Notes under the pieces: generated by a model
Told to the model about the DNA's origin: nothing
What the model saw: the letters and a program-made list of their open reading frames with translations, nothing else
Databases searched by the model: none
Program-made: the position numbers and the translations under genes
Shown: positions 29,464 through 40,172 of the stretch, piece after piece
Layout: each line of letters opens with the position of its first letter
How positions within the stretch are numbered: the stretch's first letter is position 1
Source: Myxococcales bacterium
GTDB lineage: Bacteria; Myxococcota; Myxococcia; Myxococcales; Anaeromyxobacteraceae
DNA length: 64,000 nucleotides
Assembly (NCBI GenBank): GCA_021806645.1
Contig: JAJZQX010000003.1
Location: 1-64,000, forward strand
Direction of reading: 5' to 3'

Positions 29464-30135
29464 ATGAACGAGAACGTCGTGGCCATGGCGGACCGGAGCG
29501 GCCGGCGCGAGCCGCAACTCCTCGAGCTCTACGCCGACGCGCCGCTGCCGACCCACCGCGGCCTCTTCAGGACGGTGGTCTTTCGCGAGAAGCGGACCGG
29601 CCTCGAGCACGTCGCCCTGGTCAAGGGTGACGTCGGCGGCGACGCCACGCTCGTCCGCGTCCACTCCGAATGCCTCACCTCGGAGGTCCTGGGATCCCTG
29701 AAGTGCGACTGCCGCGCCCAGCTCGACCGGGCTCTCGACGCCATCGCCGCCAGGGGGCGCGGCGTGCTCCTCTACCTGCGCCAGGAAGGCCGCGGCATCG
29801 GCCTTGGCAACAAGATCCGCGCCTACGCGCTCCAGGCCCGCGGCCACGACACCTACGAGGCCAACCGGCTGCTCGGCTTCGACGACGACCTGCGCCGCTA
29901 CGACGTGGCCGCCGAGATGCTCCGGCACCTAGACGTCCGGAGCGTCCAGCTCATCACCAACAACCCGCTCAAGCTCGATGGGCTGGTCCAGGCCGGCGTC
30001 AAGGTCCGGCGGCGGGTCGCCCTGCCCTCACCCAGCAACCCGCACTCCGAGCACTACCTGCGGGTGAAGCGGGAACGGACCGGCCACCTCATCACCACCG
30101 ACGACGAGCTGGGCGTCGCCCCGACCGGCTCGTAG
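29464..30135 (+). CDS. ribA: GTP cyclohydrolase II
   Basis: This 223-residue enzyme opens GTP to the pyrimidine precursor of riboflavin. The zinc ligands are Cys70, Cys81 and Cys83 in HSECLTSEVLGSLKCDC. YLRQEGRGIGLGNKIRAYALQ near 108-128 carries the catalytic and GTP-binding residues, and the C-terminal LITNNPLKLDGL block is present. It is a stand-alone RibA rather than a RibBA fusion. GGGGAG lies about 8 nt before the ATG. No FMN riboswitch was recognised upstream. Confidence 0.95.
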   Translation: MNENVVAMADRSGRREPQLLELYADAPLPTHRGLFRTVVFREKRTGLEHVALVKGDVGGDATLVRVHSECLTSEVLGSLKCDCRAQLDRALDAIAARGRGVLLYLRQEGRGIGLGNKIRAYALQARGHDTYEANRLLGFDDDLRRYDVAAEMLRHLDVRSVQLITNNPLKLDGLVQAGVKVRRRVALPSPSNPHSEHYLRVKRERTGHLITTDDELGVAPTGS

Positions 30136-30166
30136 CCCGCGTCTAGCTGGCGGCGCCGGGCCGCGC

Positions 30167-31315
30167 TCACGGGTCGCGGAGCAGCTGCCGCGCGATCACC
30201 ATCCGCTGGATCTCGCTGGTTCCCTCGTAGATCCGCTGCACCCGGGCGTCGCGGTAGAGCTTCGCCACCGGGTACTCCTCGGTGTAGCCGTAGCCGCCGT
30301 GGATCTGGACCGCGGCGTCGACCACCCGCTGCGAGGCCTCGCTGGCGAAGAGCTTGGCCATCGAGGCGGCCTGGCCGATCGGCTCGTCCCTCTCCTTGAG
30401 CACCGCCGCGCGCAGGGTCATCAGCCGGGCGGCGTCGTGCCAGGTGGCCATGTCGGCCAGCATGAAGGCGATGGCCTGGTGCTCGGCGATGGGCTTGCCG
30501 AAGGTCTTGCGGTCGAGGGCGTATGTGCGCGCGGCGTCGATGGCCGCCCGCATGGTGCCGGTGGCCTGGGCGGCGATGCCGATGCGCCCGCCATCGAGCG
30601 CCGAGAGCGCGATGGCCAGCCCCTGGCCGATGCTCCCCAGCCGCGCCTCGTCGGGCAGCTCGACGCCGTCGAAGGCCAGCGAGACCGTCGACGAGCAGCG
30701 CTGCCCCATCTTCTCCTCGTGGCGCCCGACGCTGAAGCCAGGCATCCCCGGCTGCAGCAGGAAGGCGGTGATGCCGCGGCCCTCGCCCAGCGCCGGATCG
30801 GTCCGGGCCCAGACCACCACCACCCCGGCCACGTCGCCGCTGGTGATCCACTGCTTGGCCCCGTCCAGCACCCAGCGGTCGCCGCGCCGGACCGCGCGGG
30901 TGGAGAGCGCGGAGGGATCGCTGCCCGCCCCCGGCTCGGAGAGGCCGAAGGCGCCGGCCAGGTACTCGCCCGAGGCGAGCCTGGGCAGGTGGCGCTCCTT
31001 CTGCCCGGGCGAGCCGTACCTGGCGATGGTCTCGGCCACCATGTTGGTGACCCCGACGATGACCGCCACCGAGGCATCGGCGGCCGCCAGCTCCATCACC
31101 GAGAGGGCCGAGGCGACGGCCCCCGCCTCGGAGCCGCCGTGCTCGGCCGGGACGTTCACCGCCAGCAGCCCCAGCTCGCCGAGCCCGCGGATCAGCTGCA
31201 CCGGGAACTTCCCCGAGCGATCGTTCTCCGCCACCGCCGGGGCGATGCGGTTGCGGGCGTAGGCCCTGGCCGTGGCAGCCACGGCGGCCTGGACTTCGGT
31301 CGGCTCCAGGTTCAT
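30167..31315 (-). CDS. Acyl-CoA dehydrogenase
   Basis: This 382-residue FAD enzyme introduces the alpha-beta double bond in acyl-CoAs. It shows GAFGLSEPGAGSDPSAL near 120-136 (FAD-binding signature), WITSGDVAGVVVVWAR, the acyl-CoA dehydrogenase block RKTFGKPIAEHQAIAFMLADM near 268-288, and the C-terminal QIHGGYGYTEEYPVAKLYRD near 340-359 followed by IYEGTSEIQRM containing the catalytic Glu. It is the last gene of a four-gene operon. A strong site, GAGGGAG, precedes the ATG. Confidence 0.94.
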   Translation of the reverse strand: MNLEPTEVQAAVAATARAYARNRIAPAVAENDRSGKFPVQLIRGLGELGLLAVNVPAEHGGSEAGAVASALSVMELAAADASVAVIVGVTNMVAETIARYGSPGQKERHLPRLASGEYLAGAFGLSEPGAGSDPSALSTRAVRRGDRWVLDGAKQWITSGDVAGVVVVWARTDPALGEGRGITAFLLQPGMPGFSVGRHEEKMGQRCSSTVSLAFDGVELPDEARLGSIGQGLAIALSALDGGRIGIAAQATGTMRAAIDAARTYALDRKTFGKPIAEHQAIAFMLADMATWHDAARLMTLRAAVLKERDEPIGQAASMAKLFASEASQRVVDAAVQIHGGYGYTEEYPVAKLYRDARVQRIYEGTSEIQRMVIARQLLRDP

Positions 31316-31348
31316 CGGGCTCCCTCGGGTTGCGTCGCTCGCGGCCGC

Positions 31349-32491
<1,143 letters not shown>

Positions 32492-32547
32492 GTGGGTGGT
32501 CCTCTCTGCCGGCGCCGTCGGAGGTCGCCGCGTGGGGTGACGGGAGG

Positions 32548-33333
32548 CTACGGGGCCGGGAATCTCGCCGGGCGCTTCTCCAGGAAGGCGGCCATGCCTT
32601 CCTTCGCCTCGGCGCCGCCGAAGAGGCCGGCGAAGGCGGTGCGCTCGCCGTCGAGCGCCTGCGGGAGCGGCTGATCCGCCCCGCGCTGCATCACCTTCTT
32701 GCAGAGCGCCAACGCCGCCGGGCCGCGCGAGGCGATCAGCCTGGCCTTGGCGCGGGCGTGCTCGAGCAACTTCTCGGGCGCAACCACGTCGAGACAGAGC
32801 CCGGCGGCGCGGGCCGCGGCGGCGTCGTAGACCTCGCCGGAGAAGATCATCTCCTTGGCCCGCATCAGGCCGACGCGCCGGAGGAGCCGCTGCGTCCCGC
32901 CGAAGCCGGGGATGAGCCCGAGGTTGACCTCGGGCTGGCCGAAGCGGGCCTTGTCGCTGGCGTAGACCAGGTCGCAGGCCATGGCCAGCTCGCAGCCGCC
33001 GCCGAGGGCGAAGCCGTTCACGGCGGCGATGGTCACCACCGGCAGCGCCTCCAGCGCGTCGAGCGTCCGGTGGCCGAGTGCGGCGAAGTCGCTGGCCTCG
33101 GCCGGTCCCAGCCTGGACATGGCGGCGATGTCGGCGCCGGCCACGAAGGCCTTCTCGCCGGCGCCGGTGAGGATGACCGCCCGGACCTGGCCCGGCTCCG
33201 CCCGGGCCAGCTCCAGCGCCTGCCCGATCTCGGTCAGCGTCGCCACGTCCAGCGCGTTGAGCTGCTTCGGCCGGTTGACGGTGAGCGTGCCGACGCCGTC
33301 GGCCACCTCCCATGTGATGTTCTGGAAGGACAT
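32548..33333 (-). CDS. Enoyl-CoA hydratase (crotonase)
   Basis: This 261-residue crotonase shows AFVAGADIAAMSRLGP near 60-75, GFALGGGCELAMACDLVYA near 103-121 with the first catalytic Glu, and PEVNLGLIPGFGGTQRLLR near 131-149 with the second. It should hydrate short-chain enoyl-CoAs such as crotonyl-CoA, between the acyl-CoA dehydrogenases and the hydroxyacyl-CoA dehydrogenase encoded beside it. The ATG at 33333 is 4 nt after the upstream stop. Confidence 0.93.
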   Translation of the reverse strand: MSFQNITWEVADGVGTLTVNRPKQLNALDVATLTEIGQALELARAEPGQVRAVILTGAGEKAFVAGADIAAMSRLGPAEASDFAALGHRTLDALEALPVVTIAAVNGFALGGGCELAMACDLVYASDKARFGQPEVNLGLIPGFGGTQRLLRRVGLMRAKEMIFSGEVYDAAAARAAGLCLDVVAPEKLLEHARAKARLIASRGPAALALCKKVMQRGADQPLPQALDGERTAFAGLFGGAEAKEGMAAFLEKRPARFPAP

Positions 33334-33337
33334 GGGG

Positions 33338-34192
<855 letters not shown>

Positions 34193-34223
34193 GCGCACCC
34201 CCACCGGAAGTTCGGTTGCCCGC

Positions 34224-34252
34224 ATGTAAGAGAAGGGCCGCGTTCTTGTCAA
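34224..34252 (-). promoter_or_regulatory. Sigma-70 promoter of the beta-oxidation operon
   Basis: On the minus strand a perfect TTGACA (34252-34247) is followed after 17 nt by TTACAT (34229-34224). Transcription would start near 34217, about 25 nt before the GTG at 34192. It drives the hydroxyacyl-CoA dehydrogenase, crotonase and both acyl-CoA dehydrogenases. Confidence 0.6.
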
Positions 34253-34279
34253 CGCGTGTTTGCGCGGCGCGGCACGGCC

Positions 34280-34681
34280 TCAGTCGCCGAGCGGTGGCTC
34301 GCCAGGGCGGGCCTTCACCTCGGCCTTCACCTCAGGCCTCGGCGCGCCGGACTCGTCCGGGCGAACGCGGATCTCCGCCTTCACCTCGATGACCATCGAC
34401 GAGAGCGTCCTGGTCACCTCCCGCCGCACCGCCTCCGACTCGAAGAAGCGCCGCACCTCCTCCGAGAAGACCCGCAGCACCTCGCCCTTGGCGCCGCTGG
34501 CGGTCTGGCCCAGGTAGCCGACCAGCTCCTTGGGCAGCTTCCACTCGCGGGCCAGCTTGCGGGCCCCCTCCTCGGTGAGGAAGAGGGCGCCCATGCCGGC
34601 CATCAGCGCCTTGCGCAGGGCGTCCTGCAGTCCCTTGGCGCCGGCTTCGGTGCCCGGCTCGTCTCCGCGCGGCTCGTCCAT
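34280..34681 (-). CDS. Small helical phasin-like protein
   Basis: This 133-residue protein is predominantly helical and charged. It contains LRKALMAGMGALFLTEEGA near 23-41 and a long amphipathic helix (AKGEVLRVFSEEVRRFFESE near 64-83). The pattern resembles small phasin-like or PHA-synthesis regulator proteins. The C-terminal 35 residues are an alternating charged strand-like tail (VIEVKAEIRVRPDE, PEVKAEVKARPGEP). Function is not established from sequence. It lies between the mrp gene and the beta-oxidation promoter. Confidence 0.6.
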   Translation of the reverse strand: MDEPRGDEPGTEAGAKGLQDALRKALMAGMGALFLTEEGARKLAREWKLPKELVGYLGQTASGAKGEVLRVFSEEVRRFFESEAVRREVTRTLSSMVIEVKAEIRVRPDESGAPRPEVKAEVKARPGEPPLGD

Positions 34682-34704
34682 GGCGCCTCCCGCCGCCCTG
34701 GATA

Positions 34705-35793
34705 CTACCCCCGGGCGACGGCCTGACCAATGACCGGCAGCCGCGGGGCCTTGACCACCTGCTGGCTGACCGAGCCGGCCACCTGCTTGGCCACCTCGAT
34801 GAAGGCCTTGGCCTGCAGGCTGTCGGGGGCGCCGGCCACCACCGGGAGCCCCTTGTCGCCGCCCACGCGGATGGCCAGATCGAGCGGCACCTCGCCGAGG
34901 AAGCGGATCCCCATCTTCTCGGCGGCATCCCTGGCGCCGCCCTTGTCGAAGATGGGCGTCTCGGTCTGGCAGTGCGGGCAGATGAAGGCCGACATGTTCT
35001 CGACCAGGCCGAGGATGGGGACCGAGACCTTGTCGAACATCAGCTTGGCGCGGATGACGTCGGCCAGCGCCACGTCCTGTGGCGTCGAGACCAGCACCAC
35101 GCCGGCCGCCTTGACGTTCTGCGAGATGGTGAGCGGGATGTCGCCGGTGCCGGGCGGCAGGTCGAGGACCAGGTAGTCGAGCTCGCCCCAGTCGACGTCG
35201 CGCAGCAGCTGCAGCAGCGCGCCGGTGGCCATTGGCCCGCGCCAGATGAGCGCCTGGTCGGGGTCTACCAGGAAGCCGATCGACATCACGGCCACGCCAT
35301 GGGCGTGCAGCGGCGAGATCCGCTTCCCGTCCTTCGAGGTCGGCTTCTCGGTGACCCCGGTCAGGATCGGCACCGATGGGCCGTAGATGTCGGCGTCGAG
35401 GATCCCCACCTTGGCGCCGAGCTGCGCCAGGGCCACGGCCAGGTTGACGGCGACGGTGCTCTTGCCGACGCCCCCCTTGCCGGCGCCGACCAGGATGATG
35501 TTCTTCACCCCCGGGGTCATGGACGCGGAGGAGACGCCCGGCGCCGAGCGGACCTGCGCGCCCCAGGCGATCTTCACGGCGGTGGCGCCGGCCGACTTGA
35601 GCGCCGCCTCCACGTCCTTGCCGATGGTCTCCTTGAGCGGGCAGGCGGGCGTGGTCAGCTCGACCTTGAGCGAGACGGTGGTCCCCTCGACGGCGAGGTC
35701 CTTCACCATCCCGAGGCTGACCAGATCCCGGTGCAGCTCCGGGTCGTTCACCTTCTTGAGGGCTTCCAGCGCGCTGTTCTTGTCGATGGCCAT
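34705..35793 (-). CDS. Mrp/ApbC-type iron-sulfur carrier ATPase
   Basis: This 362-residue P-loop ATPase has an N-terminal MIP18/DUF59 domain (residues about 5-80), the deviant Walker A GAGKGGVGKST near 103-113, LDADIYGPSVPILTG near 132-146, and the cluster-binding pair FICPHC with Cys272 and Cys275. These proteins carry Fe-S clusters to apoproteins. Three-part layout and length match Mrp/NBP35 proteins. A good promoter lies so close upstream that the mRNA is probably leaderless; no Shine-Dalgarno sequence is visible. Confidence 0.94.
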   Translation of the reverse strand: MAIDKNSALEALKKVNDPELHRDLVSLGMVKDLAVEGTTVSLKVELTTPACPLKETIGKDVEAALKSAGATAVKIAWGAQVRSAPGVSSASMTPGVKNIILVGAGKGGVGKSTVAVNLAVALAQLGAKVGILDADIYGPSVPILTGVTEKPTSKDGKRISPLHAHGVAVMSIGFLVDPDQALIWRGPMATGALLQLLRDVDWGELDYLVLDLPPGTGDIPLTISQNVKAAGVVLVSTPQDVALADVIRAKLMFDKVSVPILGLVENMSAFICPHCQTETPIFDKGGARDAAEKMGIRFLGEVPLDLAIRVGGDKGLPVVAGAPDSLQAKAFIEVAKQVAGSVSQQVVKAPRLPVIGQAVARG

Positions 35794-35801
35794 GGCGGGT
35801 T

Positions 35802-35830
35802 CTTATAACCGTGGACCGCCCGGTGGACAA
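35802..35830 (-). promoter_or_regulatory. Promoter of mrp, leaderless geometry
   Basis: On the minus strand TTGTCC (35830-35825), a 17-nt spacer and TATAAG (35807-35802) precede the ATG at 35793. The -10 box, five of six consensus, ends 8 nt before the ATG, so transcription should start within about 0-3 nt of the start codon. Confidence 0.55.
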
Positions 35831-35850
35831 CGCTGGTTGGCCCCCTGGCC

Positions 35851-36969
35851 TCAAGAGCCCCGGAGCGGCAGCAGCTCCACGCCGGAGCCGGGCGGCTGGA
35901 CCCGGATCTCGGCCTCCTCGCCGGGGCGGCCGACGATGTTCACCTCCACGTCCAGGAAGCGCCGGATGACGGCCGCCGTACCATCGACGTGAGGGGTCCG
36001 GGCGCTGGCGGTGTAGCGGGTCGCCGGGACGACGCCGGGCGCCGGCTCCACCAGCCCCGCCGCCAGCAGCGCCGCCGGCAGGAGCAGCTGGTCGGCCAGG
36101 TGGGCGTCGACCGCCCCGCCGCGCTCGATGTGGTCGTGGAAGCTGGCCACGGCCTCGGCGGCGGCCCCCTCCCCGGCCCGCTCGCCGGCCCGGGTGGCGC
36201 CGTGGCCCGACTTGATCCGCTCGAAGCTGGCCACCACCAGGGTGTGGCGGCCGCGCGAGCCGCGCACCGGCAGCGCCAGCCGCTCCGCCTCCGAGGCCAC
36301 GCCGAGCGCGGTGAGCGCCTTCTGCGCGTGGGTCGCCTCGGCGACGGCGTCGGCCCAGGGCAGCCCGCCCACCATGGCCAGCACCTCCACCTCGCGCAGC
36401 ATCCCCCGGTGGCGCAGGTCGAACGGCGGCATGGGGCGCGCCGGCTCGATGCGCGCGGTGAGGACGCCGCCACCCTCGGGTTGGAAGCCGGCCGCCTGCA
36501 GGCCGAGCTCGAAGCGGAAACCGAGCCGGGCCATGGCCGGCGCCCAGACCAGCGCCAGGTCGTGGAAGCCCGGCGCGTGGTCCTGGTGGGTGGCGCCGGA
36601 GATGACCAGGGTGGATGGGCCGCCGGCCAGCGAGAGCGGCCAGCATAGCGTCTGGAGGAGCAGCGGCGCCGAGCCGGCCGTCCCGAGGTCGAAGGTCCAG
36701 TCGCCCGGCGTGACCGGCCGCCGCGGCGCGAACGAGAGCCGCTGGCCGCCCACGGTGTCGCCCGACAGCTCCGCGTCGCAGAGCCGCGCCGCCGCGCGCG
36801 CCGCCTCGACGTGCCGCGGTCGCAATCCGCGCTCGATCCGCGCCGCCCGGACGCGGGAGATGCCGAACGACCGCCCGGTGACGCAGGAGAGCGCGAGCGC
36901 GGTCCGGAGCAGCTGGCCGCCGCCCCCGCCCTGCGTGCCGTCGATCAGGATCGGCAGGTCCTCGGCCAT
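35851..36969 (-). CDS. rtcA: RNA 3'-terminal phosphate cyclase
   Basis: This 372-residue enzyme converts RNA 3'-phosphate ends to 2',3'-cyclic phosphates using ATP. It shows IDGTQGGGGGQLLRTALALS near 9-28, the conserved G-x-x-R-P/GLRPRHVEAA block near 48, QLLLPAALLAAGL and a C-terminal region around FLDVEVNI. In the nucleotidyl-transfer centre RtcA proteins use a His, and SFHDHIERGGAVDAHLADQ near 275-295 is the corresponding region. In E. coli rtcA is paired with rtcB, which is not in this window. Confidence 0.9.
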   Translation of the reverse strand: MAEDLPILIDGTQGGGGGQLLRTALALSCVTGRSFGISRVRAARIERGLRPRHVEAARAAARLCDAELSGDTVGGQRLSFAPRRPVTPGDWTFDLGTAGSAPLLLQTLCWPLSLAGGPSTLVISGATHQDHAPGFHDLALVWAPAMARLGFRFELGLQAAGFQPEGGGVLTARIEPARPMPPFDLRHRGMLREVEVLAMVGGLPWADAVAEATHAQKALTALGVASEAERLALPVRGSRGRHTLVVASFERIKSGHGATRAGERAGEGAAAEAVASFHDHIERGGAVDAHLADQLLLPAALLAAGLVEPAPGVVPATRYTASARTPHVDGTAAVIRRFLDVEVNIVGRPGEEAEIRVQPPGSGVELLPLRGS

Positions 36970-37131
36970 GCCCCCGACTCTACCGTCTTCGCACACCCGG
37001 TGGAGGGTCAGTCATCTGGAGACCCGGGCTCACCTGGAGCACCCAACCCGCCGTCCTTTCAGGATATTGTGCAGGCTCTCGAATACCCTGCCACCCCGAA
37101 ATAGCGCCGCCAGAATCCCGTATGGAATGGC

Positions 37132-37782
37132 ATGGTTGGCGCCACCACACTGCCGGTCTACGCACTCTCCCTTCCTGCCCTCGCCGAGGTCCTCCCCAAG
37201 GTGAAGGAGCTGAACCCAGACGCGCTCCTGGCACGCGCCGCCGCGCGCGGAGATCGCAAGGCCTTCGCGAGCCTCGTCGACCTCCACCGGCGGTCGGTCT
37301 ACGGGCTCGCCTTCCGGCTGCTGCGCGAGCCGGAAGAGGCCCGCGACGCCGCGCAGGAGACCTTCGTGCGGGCCTGGGGCGCCATCGGCACCTACGATGC
37401 CGCGCAACCGTTCGCCCCCTGGATCCTGCGCATCGCCCGCAACCACGCCCTCGACCAGTTGCGCCGCCGCGTCCCGGCCGGGCGGCAGGTGGCGCTCGAC
37501 GCCGAGCCGGAGGACGGCGCCCCGGTGACCGAGCTGGCCGGCGACGGCCCGGGGGCCGATGCGCTCCTGGAGAGCGCGCAGACCCGCGCGGCGCTGGAGG
37601 CGGCCGTGGCCGCCCTGCCGGTCAACTACCGCGAGGTGATCCAGCTCTTCCACGTCGAGCAGCTCTCCTACAAGGAGATCGCCGAGACGCTCGACGTGCC
37701 GATGGGGACCGTGATGACCTGGCTGTTCCGCGCGCGCGGCAAGCTGCGCGCCGCGCTCGTCGAGCAGGGGCTGGAGGGCTGA
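37132..37782 (+). CDS. RpoE/ECF-family RNA polymerase sigma factor
   Basis: This 216-residue protein has region 2 (DRKAFASLVDLHRRSVYGLAF, EEARDAAQETFVRAWGAI, WILRIARNHALDQLRRR) and region 4 (ALPVNYREVIQLFHVEQLSYKEIAETLDVPMGTVMTWLFRARGKL). This is a canonical ECF layout. An N-terminal extension of about 28 residues precedes region 2. The zinc-finger anti-sigma gene starts 1 nt after its stop, so the pair forms a standard regulatory module. The controlling signal is unknown, but the third gene suggests an envelope role. A conserved promoter was not found. Confidence 0.94.
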   Translation: MVGATTLPVYALSLPALAEVLPKVKELNPDALLARAAARGDRKAFASLVDLHRRSVYGLAFRLLREPEEARDAAQETFVRAWGAIGTYDAAQPFAPWILRIARNHALDQLRRRVPAGRQVALDAEPEDGAPVTELAGDGPGADALLESAQTRAALEAAVAALPVNYREVIQLFHVEQLSYKEIAETLDVPMGTVMTWLFRARGKLRAALVEQGLEG

Positions 37783-37783
37783 C

Positions 37784-38305
37784 ATGACCAACGTGAGCGG
37801 ACACCTGACCGAAGCGCAGGCCCAGCGGCTTCTCGAGCAGTCGCTCGACCCCGACACCGACCGTGGAGTCGAAGAGCACGCCGCCGCCTGCGCTGGGTGC
37901 GGCGCGCTGGTGGAGTCCTTCCGGGCCCTCGACGACGCCCTCGACGGCCTGACCGTCCCGGAGCTGCCGGCCGACTTCACCTCGCAGGTCATGGCCCGCG
38001 TCGACGACATCGAGCGAGCCTCGGCCCGCGAGAGGCGCTGGGCCTTCGGGATCGCCGCCGCCGTCCTGCTGGTGGCTGCCGCCAGCCTCGCCGCTGCCGG
38101 CGCCACCGGCCTCGGCAACGCCGTCAGCACCGTCTCGGAGCAGCTCGATCTCGCCGGCCGTGCCCTCCGCGTCGGCTTCGGCGTGCTGCCCGGCCTGCTC
38201 TCGGCGCTGCGGCTGCAGCTCCTGCTCGCCACCACCGCCCTCTCGCTCCCCGTCCTCTACGGCCTGTCGCGGCTCATGCCGGCGGCTCGCACGGAGTCCA
38301 TCTGA
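37784..38305 (+). CDS. Anti-sigma factor with zinc-finger (zf-HC2-like) domain
   Basis: This 173-residue membrane protein has the anti-sigma zinc motif H32-x3-C36-x2-C39 (EEHAAACAGCGALVESF), binding the adjacent ECF sigma. A membrane span lies near residues 86-106 (AFGIAAAVLLVAAASLAAAG), and another hydrophobic segment near 146-165. It would hold the sigma factor at the inner membrane until an envelope signal releases it. It overlaps no gene but is 1 nt from the sigma factor and 11 nt from the next gene. Confidence 0.9.
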   Translation: MTNVSGHLTEAQAQRLLEQSLDPDTDRGVEEHAAACAGCGALVESFRALDDALDGLTVPELPADFTSQVMARVDDIERASARERRWAFGIAAAVLLVAAASLAAAGATGLGNAVSTVSEQLDLAGRALRVGFGVLPGLLSALRLQLLLATTALSLPVLYGLSRLMPAARTESI

Positions 38306-38316
38306 ACGGAGCCCCC

Positions 38317-40065
38317 ATGCTCGCCCTCCTCGCCACGCTCTTCCTCTTCCAGGGTCAGGAAGCCGCCCCGCCGCCGCCGCCGGCACCGCCCGCGCCCGTG
38401 GCGCGACCGGTGGCGCCCGCCCCGCCCATCCCGCCCGTGCCTCCGCGGCCGCCGCGCTCGGCCACCCCCCGCGCCGACCCCGACGCCGACCTGCTTCGCG
38501 GCGAATGGCCGGCCCATCCATCGGGCAAGCGGATCACGCTGGACGGCAAGGAGACCATCGACGACGCCGTGGCCGAGATCGGCAAGGCGGCCGGCTGGAG
38601 CGTCGCCACCAACACCGGCCGGCTGGGCGACCGGATGCTGCTGCTACGGCTCCAGGACGTGCCGGTCGAGGAGGCGCTCCGCGCGGTCCTCTCCGGCTCG
38701 GGGCTGGTGGCCACGCGGCGCGGCACCATCGTGGCCGTCGCCCCTGGCTTCGGGCCCACCACGCCGCCCAGGCCGGTGCTGGTCGGCTTCGACAAGCCGA
38801 GCGGCAAGACCTTCACCGGCGACTTCGAGGACGAGGACGGCCGCGACGCGCTGCTGCAGATCGGCCGCGCCACCGGCCTCTCCATCACGCTGCCGCCCGG
38901 CAGGCACGGCAAGGTGACGGCCCACTTCAAGGACGCGCCGGTCGAGGAGGTGCTGCGCGCGGTCCTCTCGCAGTCCGGCCTCTCCGCCGAGCGCCACGGC
39001 ACCCTGGTGACGGTGAGCGGGCGAGGCGGCCGGTCGGGCCGGTTCGACTCCTTCGGCGACATCGCCGAGGAGATCGGCCGGATGACCGAGGAGGCGACCC
39101 GCACGGCCGAACGGGAGGCCCGGAGGGCGGAGCGCGAGGCGCGCCGGGCCGCGGGCGGCTCGCGCCACGACCGCGAGAGCGTCGGCGGCGACGTGGTGAT
39201 CGAGCCGGGCCAGACGGCGCGCGACGTCACCGCGGTGCGGGGCAGCGTGACCCTGCGTCCGGGCGCCGAGGGGCGCGAGGTGGTGGCTGTGCTGGGCGAC
39301 GTCAACCTCGAGGCCGGCTCGTCGGCGCGCCAGGTGGTGGCCATCGCCGGCGACGTCCACGTCGGACCAGGCGCGTGGGTGGAGCGCGACGCCGTCGCCA
39401 TCGGCGGGCGCGTGCTGATCGACCCGGCCGGTGACGTGGGCGGCCAGAAGGTGACCATCGGCGTCGGGGCCATCGGCGACGCCATCAGATCCATGAGCCT
39501 GCGCGGCCACGGCGCGACCCCGGGCGGCGGCTTCTGGGCGGTGGCCAGGTTCGTGGCCAGGTTCGGGGTCCTGCTGCTGCTCGGCTTCCTGCTCATGACC
39601 CTCTTCCCGCGCCGGATCGACGCCGTGGCTGCCTCGCTGACGGCCAACCCCGGCAAGTCGGTGCTGGCCGGCCTGCTCGGCCTGCTGGCCCAGCCGCTGC
39701 TGTCGCTCCTGCTGGTGGTGACCGTGGTCGGGATCCCGCTGCTGCTGGTGCAGGCGCTCGGGCTGGGCGTCGCCTACCTGATGGGCGTCACCGCGGTGGC
39801 GGTGCTGGTCGGGCGGGCGCTTCCGGAGGCGCTGCACCGCCAGACCGGGATCCTCCAGCTGGCCATCGGCCTCGGGCTGGTGCTGCTCGCCCTGGCGGTC
39901 CCCTTCGTCGGCTGGCTGCTCTGGGCCGCCCTGGTGATGGCCACCTTCGGCGCCGTGCTCCGCACCCGCTTCGGCCAGACGCCGGTGCTGGAGACGGTCG
40001 CGGCCTCCGTGCCGCCGATGCCGCCGCCGGTCCAGCCGCCGGTCCAGCCGCCATCGGCCGGATAG
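38317..40065 (+). CDS. STN-domain and polymer-forming/bactofilin-like membrane protein
   Basis: This 582-residue protein begins with a short hydrophobic stretch and a long Pro/Ala linker (residues about 15-55). Two tandem repeats resembling secretin/TonB N-terminal (STN) domains follow: VPVEEALRAVLSGSGLVATR near 112 and APVEEVLRAVLSQSGLSAER near 207. A charged helix (EEATRTAEREARRAEREARR) leads to a right-handed beta-repeat of the polymer-forming type (GSVTLRPGAEGREVVAVLGD, ARQVVAIAGDVHVGPGAWV). The C-terminus has four or five membrane spans and a Pro-rich tail. The combination is unusual and its role is unknown; linkage to an ECF sigma/anti-sigma pair suggests envelope homeostasis. Confidence 0.8.
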   Translation: MLALLATLFLFQGQEAAPPPPPAPPAPVARPVAPAPPIPPVPPRPPRSATPRADPDADLLRGEWPAHPSGKRITLDGKETIDDAVAEIGKAAGWSVATNTGRLGDRMLLLRLQDVPVEEALRAVLSGSGLVATRRGTIVAVAPGFGPTTPPRPVLVGFDKPSGKTFTGDFEDEDGRDALLQIGRATGLSITLPPGRHGKVTAHFKDAPVEEVLRAVLSQSGLSAERHGTLVTVSGRGGRSGRFDSFGDIAEEIGRMTEEATRTAEREARRAEREARRAAGGSRHDRESVGGDVVIEPGQTARDVTAVRGSVTLRPGAEGREVVAVLGDVNLEAGSSARQVVAIAGDVHVGPGAWVERDAVAIGGRVLIDPAGDVGGQKVTIGVGAIGDAIRSMSLRGHGATPGGGFWAVARFVARFGVLLLLGFLLMTLFPRRIDAVAASLTANPGKSVLAGLLGLLAQPLLSLLLVVTVVGIPLLLVQALGLGVAYLMGVTAVAVLVGRALPEALHRQTGILQLAIGLGLVLLALAVPFVGWLLWAALVMATFGAVLRTRFGQTPVLETVAASVPPMPPPVQPPVQPPSAG

Positions 40066-40093
40066 CCGAAGCGCCCCTGTCGCCGCAGCCGGA

Positions 40094-40136
40094 CCGCGCG
40101 TCGCTCACCTCCAAGTGGGCGACGCGCGGTACGTTT
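40094..40136 (+). terminator. Strong intrinsic-type terminator
   Basis: CCGCGCGTCGC (40094-40104) pairs perfectly with GCGACGCGCGG (40119-40129). The stem extends inward by a G-T pair and CAC/GTG, giving about 15 bp with the 6-nt loop CTCCAA. TACGTTTTC follows, supplying a short T-run. It closes the sigma-factor operon and separates it from the RHS island. Confidence 0.7.
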
Positions 40137-40172
40137 TCACCGACAGCGCATTTCGCGCTTGACTCTCCGGAC

